A stretch of 64,000 nucleotides of DNA from Brevundimonas sp. UBA5936 (GCA_002430835.1 DJDA01000045.1:3054-67053); one strand, 5' to 3'; positions 32,813 to 41,566 are shown, counted from the first letter of the stretch. A program made the numbers and translations. Notes: generated from the letters alone by a model not told the origin.

Positions 32813-35136
32813 CAGGAAATAAGCGCCAGCCACTCGTCCTCGGTCAGGACGGCGACGCCGTGCTTTTCGGCGTCCTTCAGCTTGGACCCGGCGCCGGGTC
32901 CGGCGACGACGTAATCGGTCTTCTTGGAGACTGAGCCGCTGACCTTGGCGCCGAGGCTTTCGGCGCGGGCCTTGGCTTCGTCGCGGGTGAAGCGTTCCAG
33001 AGAGCCGGTGAAGACCACGGTCTTGCCCGCGACGGGGCTGTCGGTCACGGGGGCGGCCACGTCCTCGACGCGCTCGAGCTGGGCCAGCAGAGCGTCGACG
33101 ACCTGAAGGTTGTGCGGTTCGTGGAAGAAGTGGGCCAGCGCTTCGGCGGCGACCGGGCCGACGCCGGAGACGCCCGCGATCTGGTTCAGCATGTCGGACG
33201 GGCCTTCATCGCGCGCGACGGCGGCCCAGCGGGTCAGGTCGGACCAGCCTTCGGAGATTTCCGCCAGCGAGCGGCGGGCGGGTGCGGCCATGCCGGGGAA
33301 GGCGAGGGCGATCTTCTGATCCATCGGCGCTTCCGGCCACGGATCGTCGGCGGGAGGCTGCGCCTCGGCCATCAGGCCCAAGACGCGGGTCGAGATGGCG
33401 TGGGTCGCGGCCAGGGTCTTCCAGTCATCGCTGGCGAGGCCGTTCGCGGCGGCCATGCAGGCGTCGCGGAAGGCGGTCCAGCTGCCGAAGGCGCGCGACA
33501 GGACCAGCGAGGTCTGCTCGCCGATCTCACGCACGCCCAGACCGAAGATCAGGCGGTCGAGGCTGATGACGCGGCGCGCGTCGATGCCGGCGATCAGGTT
33601 GCGGACGCTGGTCTCGCCATAGCCGTCCTCGGCGCGCAGCAGGGCCAGCTTCTCCTCGTCGCGGGCCAGGCGGAAGATATCGGCGGGCTCCTTGATCCAG
33701 CCGCGCGCGTGGAAGGCGATCAACTGCTTTTCGCCGAGGCCTTCAATGTCGAAGGCGCGCCGGCTGACGAAATGCTTGAGGCGTTCGACGATCTGGGCGT
33801 CGCAGATCAGGCCGCCGGTGCAGCGGCGCTTGACCTCGTCCCCCTCGCGCACGGCTTCGGAGCCGCAGACGGGGCAGACGGTGGGGAAGACGTAAGGGAC
33901 GGCGCCCTCGGGACGCAGCGTATCGACCACGCCGACGATCTGGGGGATGACGTCGCCGGCGCGTTGCAGGACGACGGTGTCGCCGATGCGGACGTCCTTG
34001 CGGGCGATCTCGTCCTCGTTGTGCAGGGTGGCGTTGCGGACCACGACGCCGCCGACGGTGACGGGATGCAGGCGGGCGACGGGGGTCAGGGAGCCGGTGC
34101 GGCCGACCTGGATGTCGATGCCTTCCAGAACGGTCGTCGCCTGCTGCGCCGGGAACTTGTGGGCGATGGCCCAGCGGGGGCTGCGAGCGATGAAGCCGAG
34201 GCGCTGCTGCCAGTCCAGCCGGTCGACCTTATAGACCACGCCGTCGATGTCGTAGCCGAGGCGGCTGCGGTCGGCCTCCAGCGATTGATAGACGCCGATC
34301 AGCCCTTCGGCGCCCTCGACGCGGGCCGAGCGGTCGTTGACCTGAAAGCCCCAGCTGCGGAAGGCCTCCAGCGCGCCTGCCTGCGTCTCGGCGAACGGGG
34401 CGGAGGTTTCGCCCCAGGCGTAGGCGAAGAAGGTCAGGGGGCGCAGGGCCGTGATCTTAGGGTCTTTCTGACGCAGCGACCCGGCGGCGAAGTTGCGGGG
34501 ATTGGCGTAGGTGCGCTTGCCTTCGGCCTCGGCCGCCGCGTTGAAAGCGTCGAAGGCGGCGTTGGGGGCGTAGACCTCGCCGCGAATCTCGATGACGTCG
34601 GGCCAGCCCGAGCCGGTGAGGGTCTGGGGGATGCTGTCCAAAGTGCGCAGGTTGGCGGTCACGTCCTCGCCCGTCCTGCCGTCGCCGCGCGTGGCGCCCT
34701 GAACCAGGACGCCCTTTTCGTAGCGCAGGCTGGCGGAGAGGCCGTCGATCTTGGGTTCGGCGACGAAGGCGATCGGCTCGTCGCCCGGCAGCTTCAGGAA
34801 GCGGGCGATGCGGGCCACGAAGTCGCGCACCTCGCCGTCGTCGAAGGCGTTGTCCAGCGACAGCATGGGCACGCCGTGGCGGACCTCGGCGAACTGGGTC
34901 GAGGCGGGGGCGCCGACGCGCTGGGACGGGGAGACGGGGCTGGACAGGGACGGGAAGCGGGTCTCGATGTCGAGGGCGCGGCGTTTCAGGTCATCGTAGT
35001 CGGCGTCGGAAATCTCGGGCGCGGCGTCGGCGTAATACAGGGCGTCGTGACGCGACAGTTCGGCCGACAGGCGCTCCAGCTCTTCGCGCGCCTGGGCTTC
35101 GGTCTGGGTTTCGACGGGCGTGAGAAGGTCGGACAT
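32812..35136 (-). CDS. ligA: NAD+-dependent DNA ligase
   Basis: From ATG 35136 the product has 774 residues, a little longer than the usual ~670. Order: Ia domain (about 10-70) and adenylation domain with catalytic K129 (EPKIDG), OB fold, tetra-Cys zinc finger (CPVC ... CTGGLIC), helix-hairpin-helix domain (GVSGVGPVAAEALAHFF), and a C-terminal BRCT domain (VAGKTVVFTGSLERFTRDEAKARAESLG). The protein seals nicks using NAD+. The region between HhH and BRCT, about residues 600-680, is longer than in E. coli. It is divergent from a M28 peptidase gene across a 146-base gap. Confidence 0.95.
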   Translation of the reverse strand: MSDLLTPVETQTEAQAREELERLSAELSRHDALYYADAAPEISDADYDDLKRRALDIETRFPSLSSPVSPSQRVGAPASTQFAEVRHGVPMLSLDNAFDDGEVRDFVARIARFLKLPGDEPIAFVAEPKIDGLSASLRYEKGVLVQGATRGDGRTGEDVTANLRTLDSIPQTLTGSGWPDVIEIRGEVYAPNAAFDAFNAAAEAEGKRTYANPRNFAAGSLRQKDPKITALRPLTFFAYAWGETSAPFAETQAGALEAFRSWGFQVNDRSARVEGAEGLIGVYQSLEADRSRLGYDIDGVVYKVDRLDWQQRLGFIARSPRWAIAHKFPAQQATTVLEGIDIQVGRTGSLTPVARLHPVTVGGVVVRNATLHNEDEIARKDVRIGDTVVLQRAGDVIPQIVGVVDTLRPEGAVPYVFPTVCPVCGSEAVREGDEVKRRCTGGLICDAQIVERLKHFVSRRAFDIEGLGEKQLIAFHARGWIKEPADIFRLARDEEKLALLRAEDGYGETSVRNLIAGIDARRVISLDRLIFGLGVREIGEQTSLVLSRAFGSWTAFRDACMAAANGLASDDWKTLAATHAISTRVLGLMAEAQPPADDPWPEAPMDQKIALAFPGMAAPARRSLAEISEGWSDLTRWAAVARDEGPSDMLNQIAGVSGVGPVAAEALAHFFHEPHNLQVVDALLAQLERVEDVAAPVTDSPVAGKTVVFTGSLERFTRDEAKARAESLGAKVSGSVSKKTDYVVAGPGAGSKLKDAEKHGVAVLTEDEWLALIS

Positions 35137-35282
35137 GAGAATCGCAGGAAGTCGGCAAAGGCGGAACGGTTCCTTATCATCCCCCGACCTTGATGGCAGA
35201 CGCGGCATGACAGAAAGGTAATCTGACGCGGCGGCCGGGGGCCGCTAGCGTCGCGCCTCAAAGATTCCTGCCGGAGCCCTCC

Positions 35283-36248
35283 ATGCGTCCTGTCCTCGTC
35301 AGCCTGTCCGTGATCGCCGCCGCCCTGACGCTGGCCGCCTGTGAGACGATGACCGTCCCGGCCGCGTCGGAAACGCCCATCGCCGCCGCCGCCTCGGCCG
35401 ATTACGCCCAGTTGATGGATGATCTGCGCATCCTGTCGGCCGACGACATGCAGGGGCGCGACACCGGCTCGGAAGGCGGGGCCAAGGCGCGTGAATACAT
35501 CGTGGCGCGGCTGGAGGCGCTGGGCGTCCAGCCCTCGCCGATGGGGCGTCTGCAGCCGTGGGAGATGCAGGGCCGCACGCGCGAGGGGACGAAGACCTAC
35601 AGCGGGACCAACATCATCGGCGTGATCCCCGGCACGCGCGTGGCCGACAAATACATCGTGGTGACGGCCCACTATGACCACGTCGGCGTCAATGACGGCC
35701 AGATCTACAACGGCGCGGACGACAACGCCTCGGGCGTGGCGACCATGCTGGAGCTGGCCAGGCGGCTGAAGGCCAACCCGCCCGAGCACAGCGTGCTGAT
35801 CGTGGCGCTGGACGGCGAGGAGCGGGGCCTGCTGGGCGCCAAGCATTTCGTCGAGGCGCCGCCGGTGCCGCTGCACGCGATCGCGATGAACCTGAACTTC
35901 GACATGACGGCGCGGGCCGACAGCGACGGCAAGCTGTGGGTGACGGGGACGTATCAGCACCCCTATTTCCGCCCGGTGCTGGATCAGGTTCCGGCGCGCC
36001 GGAACGTCGCCTTCGCCTTCGGCAAGGACACGCCCGAGGACAAGGGCGCCGACAACTGGGTCGAGGCGTCGGACCATGCCGCCTTCCACCGCGCGGGCCT
36101 GCCGTTCCTGTATTTCGGGGTGAACTATCACACGGACTATCACCGTCCGAGCGACGACTTCGAGAAGGTCAATCCGGCGGTGTTCCAGGACTCGACCGAA
36201 CTGGCCATCGGCGGCTTCCGGGCGCTGGACCGGTGGCTGGATCAGTGA
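35283..36248 (+). CDS. M28-family metallopeptidase lipoprotein
   Basis: The 321-residue protein has a lipobox LAAC with Cys20, then an M28 aminopeptidase-like catalytic domain with the zinc ligands HYDHVG (His), NGADDNASG (Asp), GEERGL (Glu, Glu) and a later His (YHTDYHRPSD). It is probably attached to the outer membrane facing the periplasm, degrading peptides. It is the lone gene of its strand before the ICMT-like gene. Confidence 0.9.
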   Translation: MRPVLVSLSVIAAALTLAACETMTVPAASETPIAAAASADYAQLMDDLRILSADDMQGRDTGSEGGAKAREYIVARLEALGVQPSPMGRLQPWEMQGRTREGTKTYSGTNIIGVIPGTRVADKYIVVTAHYDHVGVNDGQIYNGADDNASGVATMLELARRLKANPPEHSVLIVALDGEERGLLGAKHFVEAPPVPLHAIAMNLNFDMTARADSDGKLWVTGTYQHPYFRPVLDQVPARRNVAFAFGKDTPEDKGADNWVEASDHAAFHRAGLPFLYFGVNYHTDYHRPSDDFEKVNPAVFQDSTELAIGGFRALDRWLDQ

Positions 36249-36340
36249 CGACTGTCGCAAAACGCTTGCAAAGATAGGCCTTGAAACCGCCTTTAGAGCG
36301 GCGTTCTGTCGCACCTCTCATCAGTCGAGGAAATACAGAG

Positions 36341-36964
36341 ATGTCGGCGACGCAGGGCTTTGATCTTCAGCGGGTGCAGAAGCTGCGGAAGGCGGCGCTG
36401 CTGGTCGGACTGATCGGCGTGGTCGGGCTGGCCTTCGTCAGCCGGTCCATTGGCGGCGAGACCATGCTGCATGAAGGGCTGGAGGCGTTCGGTCTGGGCC
36501 TGATCGCCGTCTGCATTGTCGGGCGGGCCTGGTGCTCCCTCTATATCGGCGGGCGCAAGAAGGCCGAGATCGTGGATCGCGGACCCTATTCGATCAGCCG
36601 CAACCCGCTGTATGTCTTCAGCTTCATGGGGGCGTTCGGCGTGGGCGCGCAGACAGGCAGCATGACGCTTGCGACGGTCTTCCTGTTGCTGACCGTGGCG
36701 GTCTTCTACGCCACGGTGAAGCGCGAGGAGGCGTGGCTGGCGGGCGCCTTCGGCCAGACCTATGCGGACTATTGCGCGCGGACGCCGCGTTTCGGGCCGG
36801 ACTTCTCCAAATGGCGCGACGCCGACAGTCTGGAGGTGCGTCCGCAGTTCTTCCTGACGACGCTGCGCGACGGCCTGGTGTTCCTGCTGGCCGTGCCTTT
36901 GTTCGAGTCGGTCGAGCGGTTGCAGGATCTGGGTTGGCTGTCGGCCCTGGTGCGTCTGCCTTGA
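36341..36964 (+). CDS. Isoprenylcysteine carboxyl methyltransferase family membrane protein
   Basis: From ATG 36341 (preceded by GAGGAAA) the product has 207 residues with about five hydrophobic segments. The SAM-binding methyltransferase core is visible as DRGPYSISRNPLYVFSFMGAFGVG, the NPLY pattern of ICMT/PEMT proteins, and YADYCARTPRFGP. Bacterial members methylate phospholipids or small molecules; the substrate here is unknown. It overlaps the following lipoprotein gene at the stop codon. Confidence 0.85.
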   Translation: MSATQGFDLQRVQKLRKAALLVGLIGVVGLAFVSRSIGGETMLHEGLEAFGLGLIAVCIVGRAWCSLYIGGRKKAEIVDRGPYSISRNPLYVFSFMGAFGVGAQTGSMTLATVFLLLTVAVFYATVKREEAWLAGAFGQTYADYCARTPRFGPDFSKWRDADSLEVRPQFFLTTLRDGLVFLLAVPLFESVERLQDLGWLSALVRLP

Positions 36965-37476
36965 GGGCCTTGCCGATCTTGCTGGCGGGGGCGCTGGCCC
37001 TGACGGTCGCGGCCTGCGACCGTGGCGCGACGCCCGACAAGACAGCGCAGGCGGCCGCCTTCAAGCACGACCTGCCGGAGGACGTGTCCGGCTATTACAT
37101 ACCCACGACGGCGGTGCAGGTCGGGGACTGGCGGCTGCATCACCTGTTCATGGGGCAGGTTCCCGACTTCATGAGCTGGCGCGACGGGGCGCGGACGGCG
37201 GGCTATGCGCCGATCATGCTGGAGTTCGCGGCGGGTGATGAGGCGCGGCGCACGCGGCTGATCCCGACGGCCTATGACGTGACCGAGGACCATGTGCGCT
37301 TTGAGGCGCGGTCGCGCGATCTGGGCGCTGTGTCGTTCGATGGAAGGCTGGACCAGGATGCGCTGGCGAAGGCGCGGCGCAATCTGGGCGATCAGGGCGT
37401 GGTCCTGAAAGGGACGCTGAAGGTCGGGGGCCGGACCTTCGACGGGGTGTCGATGCGGTGGTGGGCGGGGGACTGA
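36961..37476 (+). CDS. Putative lipoprotein (171 aa) starting at TTG
   Basis: TTG 36961 overlaps the ICMT-like gene stop by four bases (TTGA), and no ATG or GTG is available in frame near it. The first 19 residues, MRALPILLAGALALTVAAC, form a lipobox signal with Cys19, which supports this start. The rest has a folded mixed domain: VSGYYIPTTAVQVGDWRLHHLFMG, TAYDVTEDHVRFEAR and a C-terminal GTLKVGGRTFDGVSMRWW. Function unknown. The hairpin at 37464-37485 spans the stop. Confidence 0.7.
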   Translation: MRALPILLAGALALTVAACDRGATPDKTAQAAAFKHDLPEDVSGYYIPTTAVQVGDWRLHHLFMGQVPDFMSWRDGARTAGYAPIMLEFAAGDEARRTRLIPTAYDVTEDHVRFEARSRDLGAVSFDGRLDQDALAKARRNLGDQGVVLKGTLKVGGRTFDGVSMRWWAGD

Positions 37477-37485
37477 TCCCCCGCC
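37464..37485. terminator. GC-rich hairpin at the convergent end of the lipoprotein and cyclophilin genes
   Basis: GGCGGGGG and CCCCCGCC make a perfect 8-bp stem around ACTGAT and include the lipoprotein stop codon. There is no T-tract, so terminator function is only suggested by its position between convergent genes. Confidence 0.4.
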
Positions 37486-37500
37486 GCTGAACCTTCGTCC

Positions 37501-37965
37501 TTAGGCGACGGTCGCCTTGACGATCTTGCCCGGCGCGCGGGGCGGCTCGCCCTTGGGCAGGGCGTCGACGTGATCCATGCCTTCGATCACTTCGCCCCAG
37601 ACGGTGTACTGGCCGTCCAGGAAGCGGGCGTCGTCGAAGCAGATGAAGAACTGCGAGTTGGCGCTGTCCGGGTTGGCGGTGCGGGCCATGGAGCAGACGC
37701 CGCGGACGTGCGGCTCCTTCGAGAATTCCTGCTTCAGGTTGGGCTTCTTCGAGCCCGAGGTGCCGGTGCCCGTCGGGTCGCCGCCCTGGGCCATGAAGCC
37801 CGGAATCACGCGGTGGAAGACCACGCCGTCGTAGAAGCCTTCCTTGGCCAGATCGGTGATCTGCTTGACGTGGTTGGGCGCCAGGTCGTCGCGCAACTTG
37901 ATGACGACGTTGCGGTCTTCGCCGTCGCCGGTGTCCAGGGTGAAGGTCAGGGTTTGGTCGGCCAT
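37501..37965 (-). CDS. Cyclophilin-type peptidyl-prolyl cis-trans isomerase
   Basis: The 154-residue protein is a full-length bacterial cyclophilin: FYDGVVFHRVIPGFMAQGGDPTGTGT with the catalytic Arg in FHRV, CSMARTANPDSANSQFFICF with the Gln/Phe pocket, and GEVIEGMDHVD near the end. No signal peptide, so it is cytoplasmic. It is convergent with the lipoprotein gene and divergent from rlmE. Confidence 0.94.
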   Translation of the reverse strand: MADQTLTFTLDTGDGEDRNVVIKLRDDLAPNHVKQITDLAKEGFYDGVVFHRVIPGFMAQGGDPTGTGTSGSKKPNLKQEFSKEPHVRGVCSMARTANPDSANSQFFICFDDARFLDGQYTVWGEVIEGMDHVDALPKGEPPRAPGKIVKATVA

Positions 37966-38045
37966 CGGGCGCTCCTTGAGGTTATGCGAGCCGGAATTGT
38001 GCGCGGGTCATAGCGGCTGAACGCCGTCAGGGCTATGTGGGAAGC

Positions 38046-38768
38046 ATGAGTGAAGACGAAAAGCCCGCCGACAAGCCGCAGGAACGCCGCCGCATGGTGC
38101 GCCTGCCCACGGGCGGTACGGCCTCGGGCCGCAAGGTCGGCCAGAAGATCAAGACGGCCGACAAGAAGTCGCTGTCCAGTCAGGCGTGGATCAAGCGGCA
38201 ACTGTCCGACGAATGGTCGGACCGCGCGCGGGCCGAGGGCTGGCGCAGCCGCGCGGCTTTCAAGCTGATGGAGATCGACGACAAATACCGGTTGATCAGG
38301 CGCGGCTCGCGGGTCATCGACCTGGGCGCGGCGCCGGGCGGTTGGGTGCAGGTGGCGCTGGATCGCGGCGCGGCGGCGGTGGCGGGCGTGGACCTGCTGA
38401 TGATCGAGCCGATCCCCGGCGCGACGCTGATTCAGGCGGACTTCACCGATCCGGGCGTGGATCAGCAGATGCTGGACGCCATCGGCGGGCCGCCGGACCT
38501 GGTGCTGTCGGACATGGCGCACAACACCATCGGCCATCGCCAGACCGACCACCTGAAGATCATCGCCCTGATCGAGATCGCGGCCGACTTCGCTATCCGC
38601 ACCCTGCGGCCGGGCGGGAATTTCGTGTCGAAGAACTTCCAGGGCGGCGACGCCGGCGGGGTGCTGACGCGCCTGCGCGAAGAGTTCGAGACGGTGAAAT
38701 ACGTGAAGCCCGAATCGAGCCGCAAGGGCAGCGCCGAGGTTTTCCTGGTGGCGCTGAATAAGCGGTAG
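38046..38768 (+). CDS. rlmE: 23S rRNA (uridine-2'-O) methyltransferase RlmE/FtsJ
   Basis: RlmE methylates U2552 of 23S rRNA. ATG 38046 gives 240 residues; in-frame GTG 38037 is an alternative, with AGGG a few bases before it. The protein has a long Lys/Arg/Glu-rich N-terminal part (1-45), absent from E. coli RlmE and typical of alphaproteobacteria, then the catalytic K-D-K-E set: AFKLMEID (K73), VIDLGAAPGGW (SAM loop), VLSDMAHN (Asp), NFVSKNFQGG (Lys). It is divergent from the cyclophilin gene. Confidence 0.92.
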   Translation: MSEDEKPADKPQERRRMVRLPTGGTASGRKVGQKIKTADKKSLSSQAWIKRQLSDEWSDRARAEGWRSRAAFKLMEIDDKYRLIRRGSRVIDLGAAPGGWVQVALDRGAAAVAGVDLLMIEPIPGATLIQADFTDPGVDQQMLDAIGGPPDLVLSDMAHNTIGHRQTDHLKIIALIEIAADFAIRTLRPGGNFVSKNFQGGDAGGVLTRLREEFETVKYVKPESSRKGSAEVFLVALNKR

Positions 38769-38804
38769 GGCGCTGGCTCGCTGTCTTCCCACCCATAAAT
38801 AACA

Positions 38805-38915
38805 GCCGTCATCCTCGGGCTTGACCCGAGGATCCAGCCTTTCCGTCTGCGTGACGTCGGCGAGGATGAGCGCGTCGCCGCACTGGATCCTCGGGTCAAG
38901 CCCGAGGATGACGGC
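38805..38915. repeat. Palindromic element, family C (111 nt)
   Basis: Arms 38805-38837 and 38883-38915 are a perfect 33-base inverted repeat beginning GCCGTCATCCTCGGG and ending GAGGATCCAG. The GGATCCAG end is shared with the family B arms, but the body is different. It lies between rlmE and the convergent DUF2061 gene. Confidence 0.9.
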
Positions 38916-38939
38916 GTGTGGGAGAGCTGACGGCGTCGG

Positions 38940-39512
38940 TTACGCCGATGCGCCTTCAGCCGCCGCAGCGGCGCGGCGGGCGGCTTTCTTGGCCTCGACT
39001 CGCGTCCAGATGCGGTCGTGCAGGGTGAAGAAGACCGTCTGCACCAGCGGTTCGATCGTGCCGATGGCCAGGGCGATGCGGATGTCGCGCGTCAGGGCGA
39101 AGGCCACCAGAACCGCCACCGTGAAGTGCATGACGCCGTAGGTGACGGTCTTCAGCGCCACCTGCTTCAGGTTGCGGGGCAGGGCGTGGCTGTGCCCGTG
39201 TCCGTGGCCGTGGTGGTTGTGCGCGCGGTTCTGCTCGTGCGCGTTCATCACCTCCAGACGGGCGGTGAAGGCTTCGGCCGTCTCCTCGACGCCGGACAGC
39301 ATCTTGCGGCGCTCGACCCGGTGCCAGACGCGGTCGTGGATGGAATAGGCGATGGTCTGGAAGATCGGCTCGACCACCCCGACCGCCAGGGCCAGCCGCC
39401 AGTCGCGGGTCAGGGCGAAAGCCACCAGGATCGCCACGATCAGGTGCATGGCGCCGTAGCTCGCAATCTTGAGAGCGAGCTGTCGCGCCGTGTTGATCAA
39501 GATGCGAACCAT
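38940..39512 (-). CDS. Tandem DUF2061 membrane protein with His-rich linker
   Basis: From ATG 39512 the product has 190 residues made of two DUF2061-type repeats. Each has ALKIASYGAMHLIVAILVAFALTRDWRLALAVGVVEP or the matching LKTVTYGVMHFTVAVLVAFALTRDIRIALAIGTIEP, then IHDRVWHRVE or LHDRIWTRVE. Between them residues about 97-112 form a His-rich linker, NHHGHGHGHSH. Each repeat has two membrane helices, so four in all. The His cluster resembles the metal-binding loops of zinc transporters and may bind divalent metal. It is divergent from guaB. Confidence 0.85.
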   Translation of the reverse strand: MVRILINTARQLALKIASYGAMHLIVAILVAFALTRDWRLALAVGVVEPIFQTIAYSIHDRVWHRVERRKMLSGVEETAEAFTARLEVMNAHEQNRAHNHHGHGHGHSHALPRNLKQVALKTVTYGVMHFTVAVLVAFALTRDIRIALAIGTIEPLVQTVFFTLHDRIWTRVEAKKAARRAAAAAEGASA

Positions 39513-39586
39513 TATCGGGAAATGCGGCCTCTCGCCGTCCGTTTCAAGGCAATTCCTCTTATATGCACGATAGCGCGGGCTTGGGG

Positions 39587-39616
39587 TTGCGGTTCCCCGC
39601 AAACGGGGGCTATACG
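39587..39616 (+). promoter_or_regulatory. Candidate guaB promoter
   Basis: TTGCGG (39587-39592) and TATACG (39611-39616) separated by 18 bases look like -35 and -10 elements 24 bases before the GGAGG ribosome site at 39630-39634. CCCCG and CGGGG between them form a short hairpin. Inferred from sequence only. Confidence 0.35.
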
Positions 39617-39640
39617 CGGCCCGCAAAATGGAGGCTCCAA

Positions 39641-41101
39641 ATGGAGATACGCGAAGGCCTAACCTTCGATGACGTTTTGCTCGAACCCGGTCCGTCCGAG
39701 GTCATGCCGGCTGAGGTTGATGTCTCGACCCAGCTGACACGCGAAATCAAACTGAACATCCCGCTGCTGTCGTCCGCCATGGACACGGTGACGGAAAGCC
39801 GCCTGGCCATCGCCATGGCGCAGGCGGGCGGCATGGGCGTGCTGCACCGGAACATGACCATCGACGAGCAGGCCGAAGAGGTCCGCGCCGTCAAACGCTA
39901 TGAAAGCGGCATGGTGGTGAACCCGGTCACGGTCGCCCCCGACACGACGCTGGGCGAAGTCCTACAGATCGTCGAGCGCAAGAAGATCACCGGCTTCCCC
40001 GTGGTCGACCCCAAGAGCGGCAAGCTGGTCGGCATGCTGACCAACCGCGACATGCGCTTTGAGACGGATCTGAACCTCAAGGCCGCCGATCTGATGACGA
40101 CCGGCGAGCTGATCACCCTGCGCGAAGGCTCGGCCGGGCGCGAGGCGGCGCGCGAGCTGCTGCGCACCCGCAAGATCGAGCGGGTCATCGTGGTGGACGA
40201 CGCCTATCGCGCCGTCGGCCTGATCACCATGAAGGACATCCAGAAGGCCCAGGCCTTCCCCAACGCCTGCAAGGACGAGCAGGGTCGTCTGCGCGTCGGC
40301 GCCGCCTCGACCGTCGGCGACGCCGGGTTCGAGCGCGCCATGGCGCTGGCCGATGCGGGCGCGGACGTGGTGGTGATCGACACCGCCCACGGCCACTCGG
40401 CCTCGGTCGCCCAGGTGGTCGAGCGCATCAAGCGCGAGAACAACCGCGTCCAGATCATCGCCGGCAACGTCGCCACCTATGACGCCACCCGCGCCCTGAT
40501 CGACGCGGGCGCCGATGCGGTGAAGGTCGGCATCGGGCCGGGTTCCATCTGCACCACCCGCATCGTCGCGGGCGTGGGCGTGCCGCAACTGACGGCCATC
40601 GTCGACGCCGCCCGCGCGGCGCAGGGCACGGGCGCCTCGGTCGTCGCCGACGGCGGCATCAAGTTCTCGGGCGATCTGGCCAAGGCCATCGCGGCGGGCG
40701 CCAATGTCGCCATGATGGGTTCGATGTTCGCAGGCACGGACGAAAGCCCCGGCGAGGTCTTCCTGTACCAGGGCCGGTCCTACAAGTCGTATCGCGGCAT
40801 GGGCTCGGTGGGCGCCATGGCGCGCGGCTCGGCCGACCGCTACTTCCAGAAGGAAGTCTCGTCCGAGAAGCTGGTCCCCGAGGGCATCGAGGGCCAGACC
40901 GCCTATAAGGGGCCGATCGCCCCGGTGGTGCACCAGCTGGTCGGCGGCCTGCGCGCCTCGATGGGCTATGTCGGCGGCGCCACCATCGCGGACTTCCAGG
41001 AGCGCGCGCGCTTCGTCCGCATCACCAATGCGGGCCTTCGTGAAAGCCACGTCCATGACGTGATGATCACGCGCGAGGCGCCCAACTATCGTCAGGGCTG
41101 A
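39641..41101 (+). CDS. guaB: Inosine-5'-monophosphate dehydrogenase
   Basis: IMPDH converts IMP to XMP, the committed step of GMP synthesis. ATG 39641 follows GGAGG by six bases and gives 486 residues. The catalytic barrel carries LLSSAMDTV near residue 43-50, GIGPGSICTTR with active-site Cys304, and SYRGMGSVGAM in the flap region. Two CBS domains (about 90-205) interrupt the barrel as usual. It is the first of a same-strand series ending in guaA. Confidence 0.96.
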   Translation: MEIREGLTFDDVLLEPGPSEVMPAEVDVSTQLTREIKLNIPLLSSAMDTVTESRLAIAMAQAGGMGVLHRNMTIDEQAEEVRAVKRYESGMVVNPVTVAPDTTLGEVLQIVERKKITGFPVVDPKSGKLVGMLTNRDMRFETDLNLKAADLMTTGELITLREGSAGREAARELLRTRKIERVIVVDDAYRAVGLITMKDIQKAQAFPNACKDEQGRLRVGAASTVGDAGFERAMALADAGADVVVIDTAHGHSASVAQVVERIKRENNRVQIIAGNVATYDATRALIDAGADAVKVGIGPGSICTTRIVAGVGVPQLTAIVDAARAAQGTGASVVADGGIKFSGDLAKAIAAGANVAMMGSMFAGTDESPGEVFLYQGRSYKSYRGMGSVGAMARGSADRYFQKEVSSEKLVPEGIEGQTAYKGPIAPVVHQLVGGLRASMGYVGGATIADFQERARFVRITNAGLRESHVHDVMITREAPNYRQG

Positions 41102-41106
41102 CCTGA

Positions 41107-41141
41107 TCCGCTCCCGGCCCCGGCCGGGAGCGGTTTTGTTT
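41107..41141 (+). terminator. Rho-independent terminator after guaB
   Basis: CCGCTCCCGG and CCGGGAGCGG form a stem around CCC, followed by TTTTGTTTT. It would separate guaB from the MAPEG and later genes of the cluster. Confidence 0.85.
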
Positions 41142-41166
41142 TGGGCTAGTGGAACAGGAGACCGGC

Positions 41167-41565
41167 GTGACGACTGAACTCACCTATCTGGCGGCGACGC
41201 TGGTGCTGGCTTTGGTGCAGGTCTTCCTGCCCGCCTTCGCCCGGACGCGCGAGTTCGGCCTGTCGTGGAACGCCGGGGCGCGGGACACGACGCCCGAGGC
41301 GCACAGCCCTGTCGTCGGCCGTCTGGAGCGGGCGCAGGCCAATCTGTTCGAGACCCTGCCGCTGTTCATCGGCGCCGTGCTGATCGCCCAGGTCGCCGAT
41401 CGGACCGGCGCGCTGACGGCGTGGGGCGCGGCCCTCTACTTCTGGGCGCGCGTCGCCTATATCCCGCTGTACGCCCTGGGCGTTCCCTATATCCGGTCGC
41501 TGGTGTGGCTGGTCTCGCTTGCGGGACTGGCGATGTGCCTTCTGGCCCTTTTCATCCGAGACTGA
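41167..41565 (+). CDS. MAPEG family membrane protein
   Basis: From GTG 41167 (AGGAG seven bases before) the product has 132 residues with four membrane helices and the MAPEG pattern: LVQVFLPAFARTREFGLSWNAGARD, RLERAQANLFETLPLFIGAVLIAQ and a last helix segment. An earlier GTG at 41149 is possible. MAPEG proteins act on glutathione conjugates or eicosanoids in eukaryotes; the bacterial substrate is unknown. It follows the guaB terminator and precedes rsmB by one base. Confidence 0.85.
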   Translation: MTTELTYLAATLVLALVQVFLPAFARTREFGLSWNAGARDTTPEAHSPVVGRLERAQANLFETLPLFIGAVLIAQVADRTGALTAWGAALYFWARVAYIPLYALGVPYIRSLVWLVSLAGLAMCLLALFIRD

Positions 41566-41566
41566 T

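Noticed and set aside
33112..35193. 693-codon plus-strand open frame opposite ligA
   Set aside because: Its translation is dominated by Ala, Gly, Asp and Gln without domains, as expected for the complement of a GC-rich gene; ligA motifs are clear on the minus strand.
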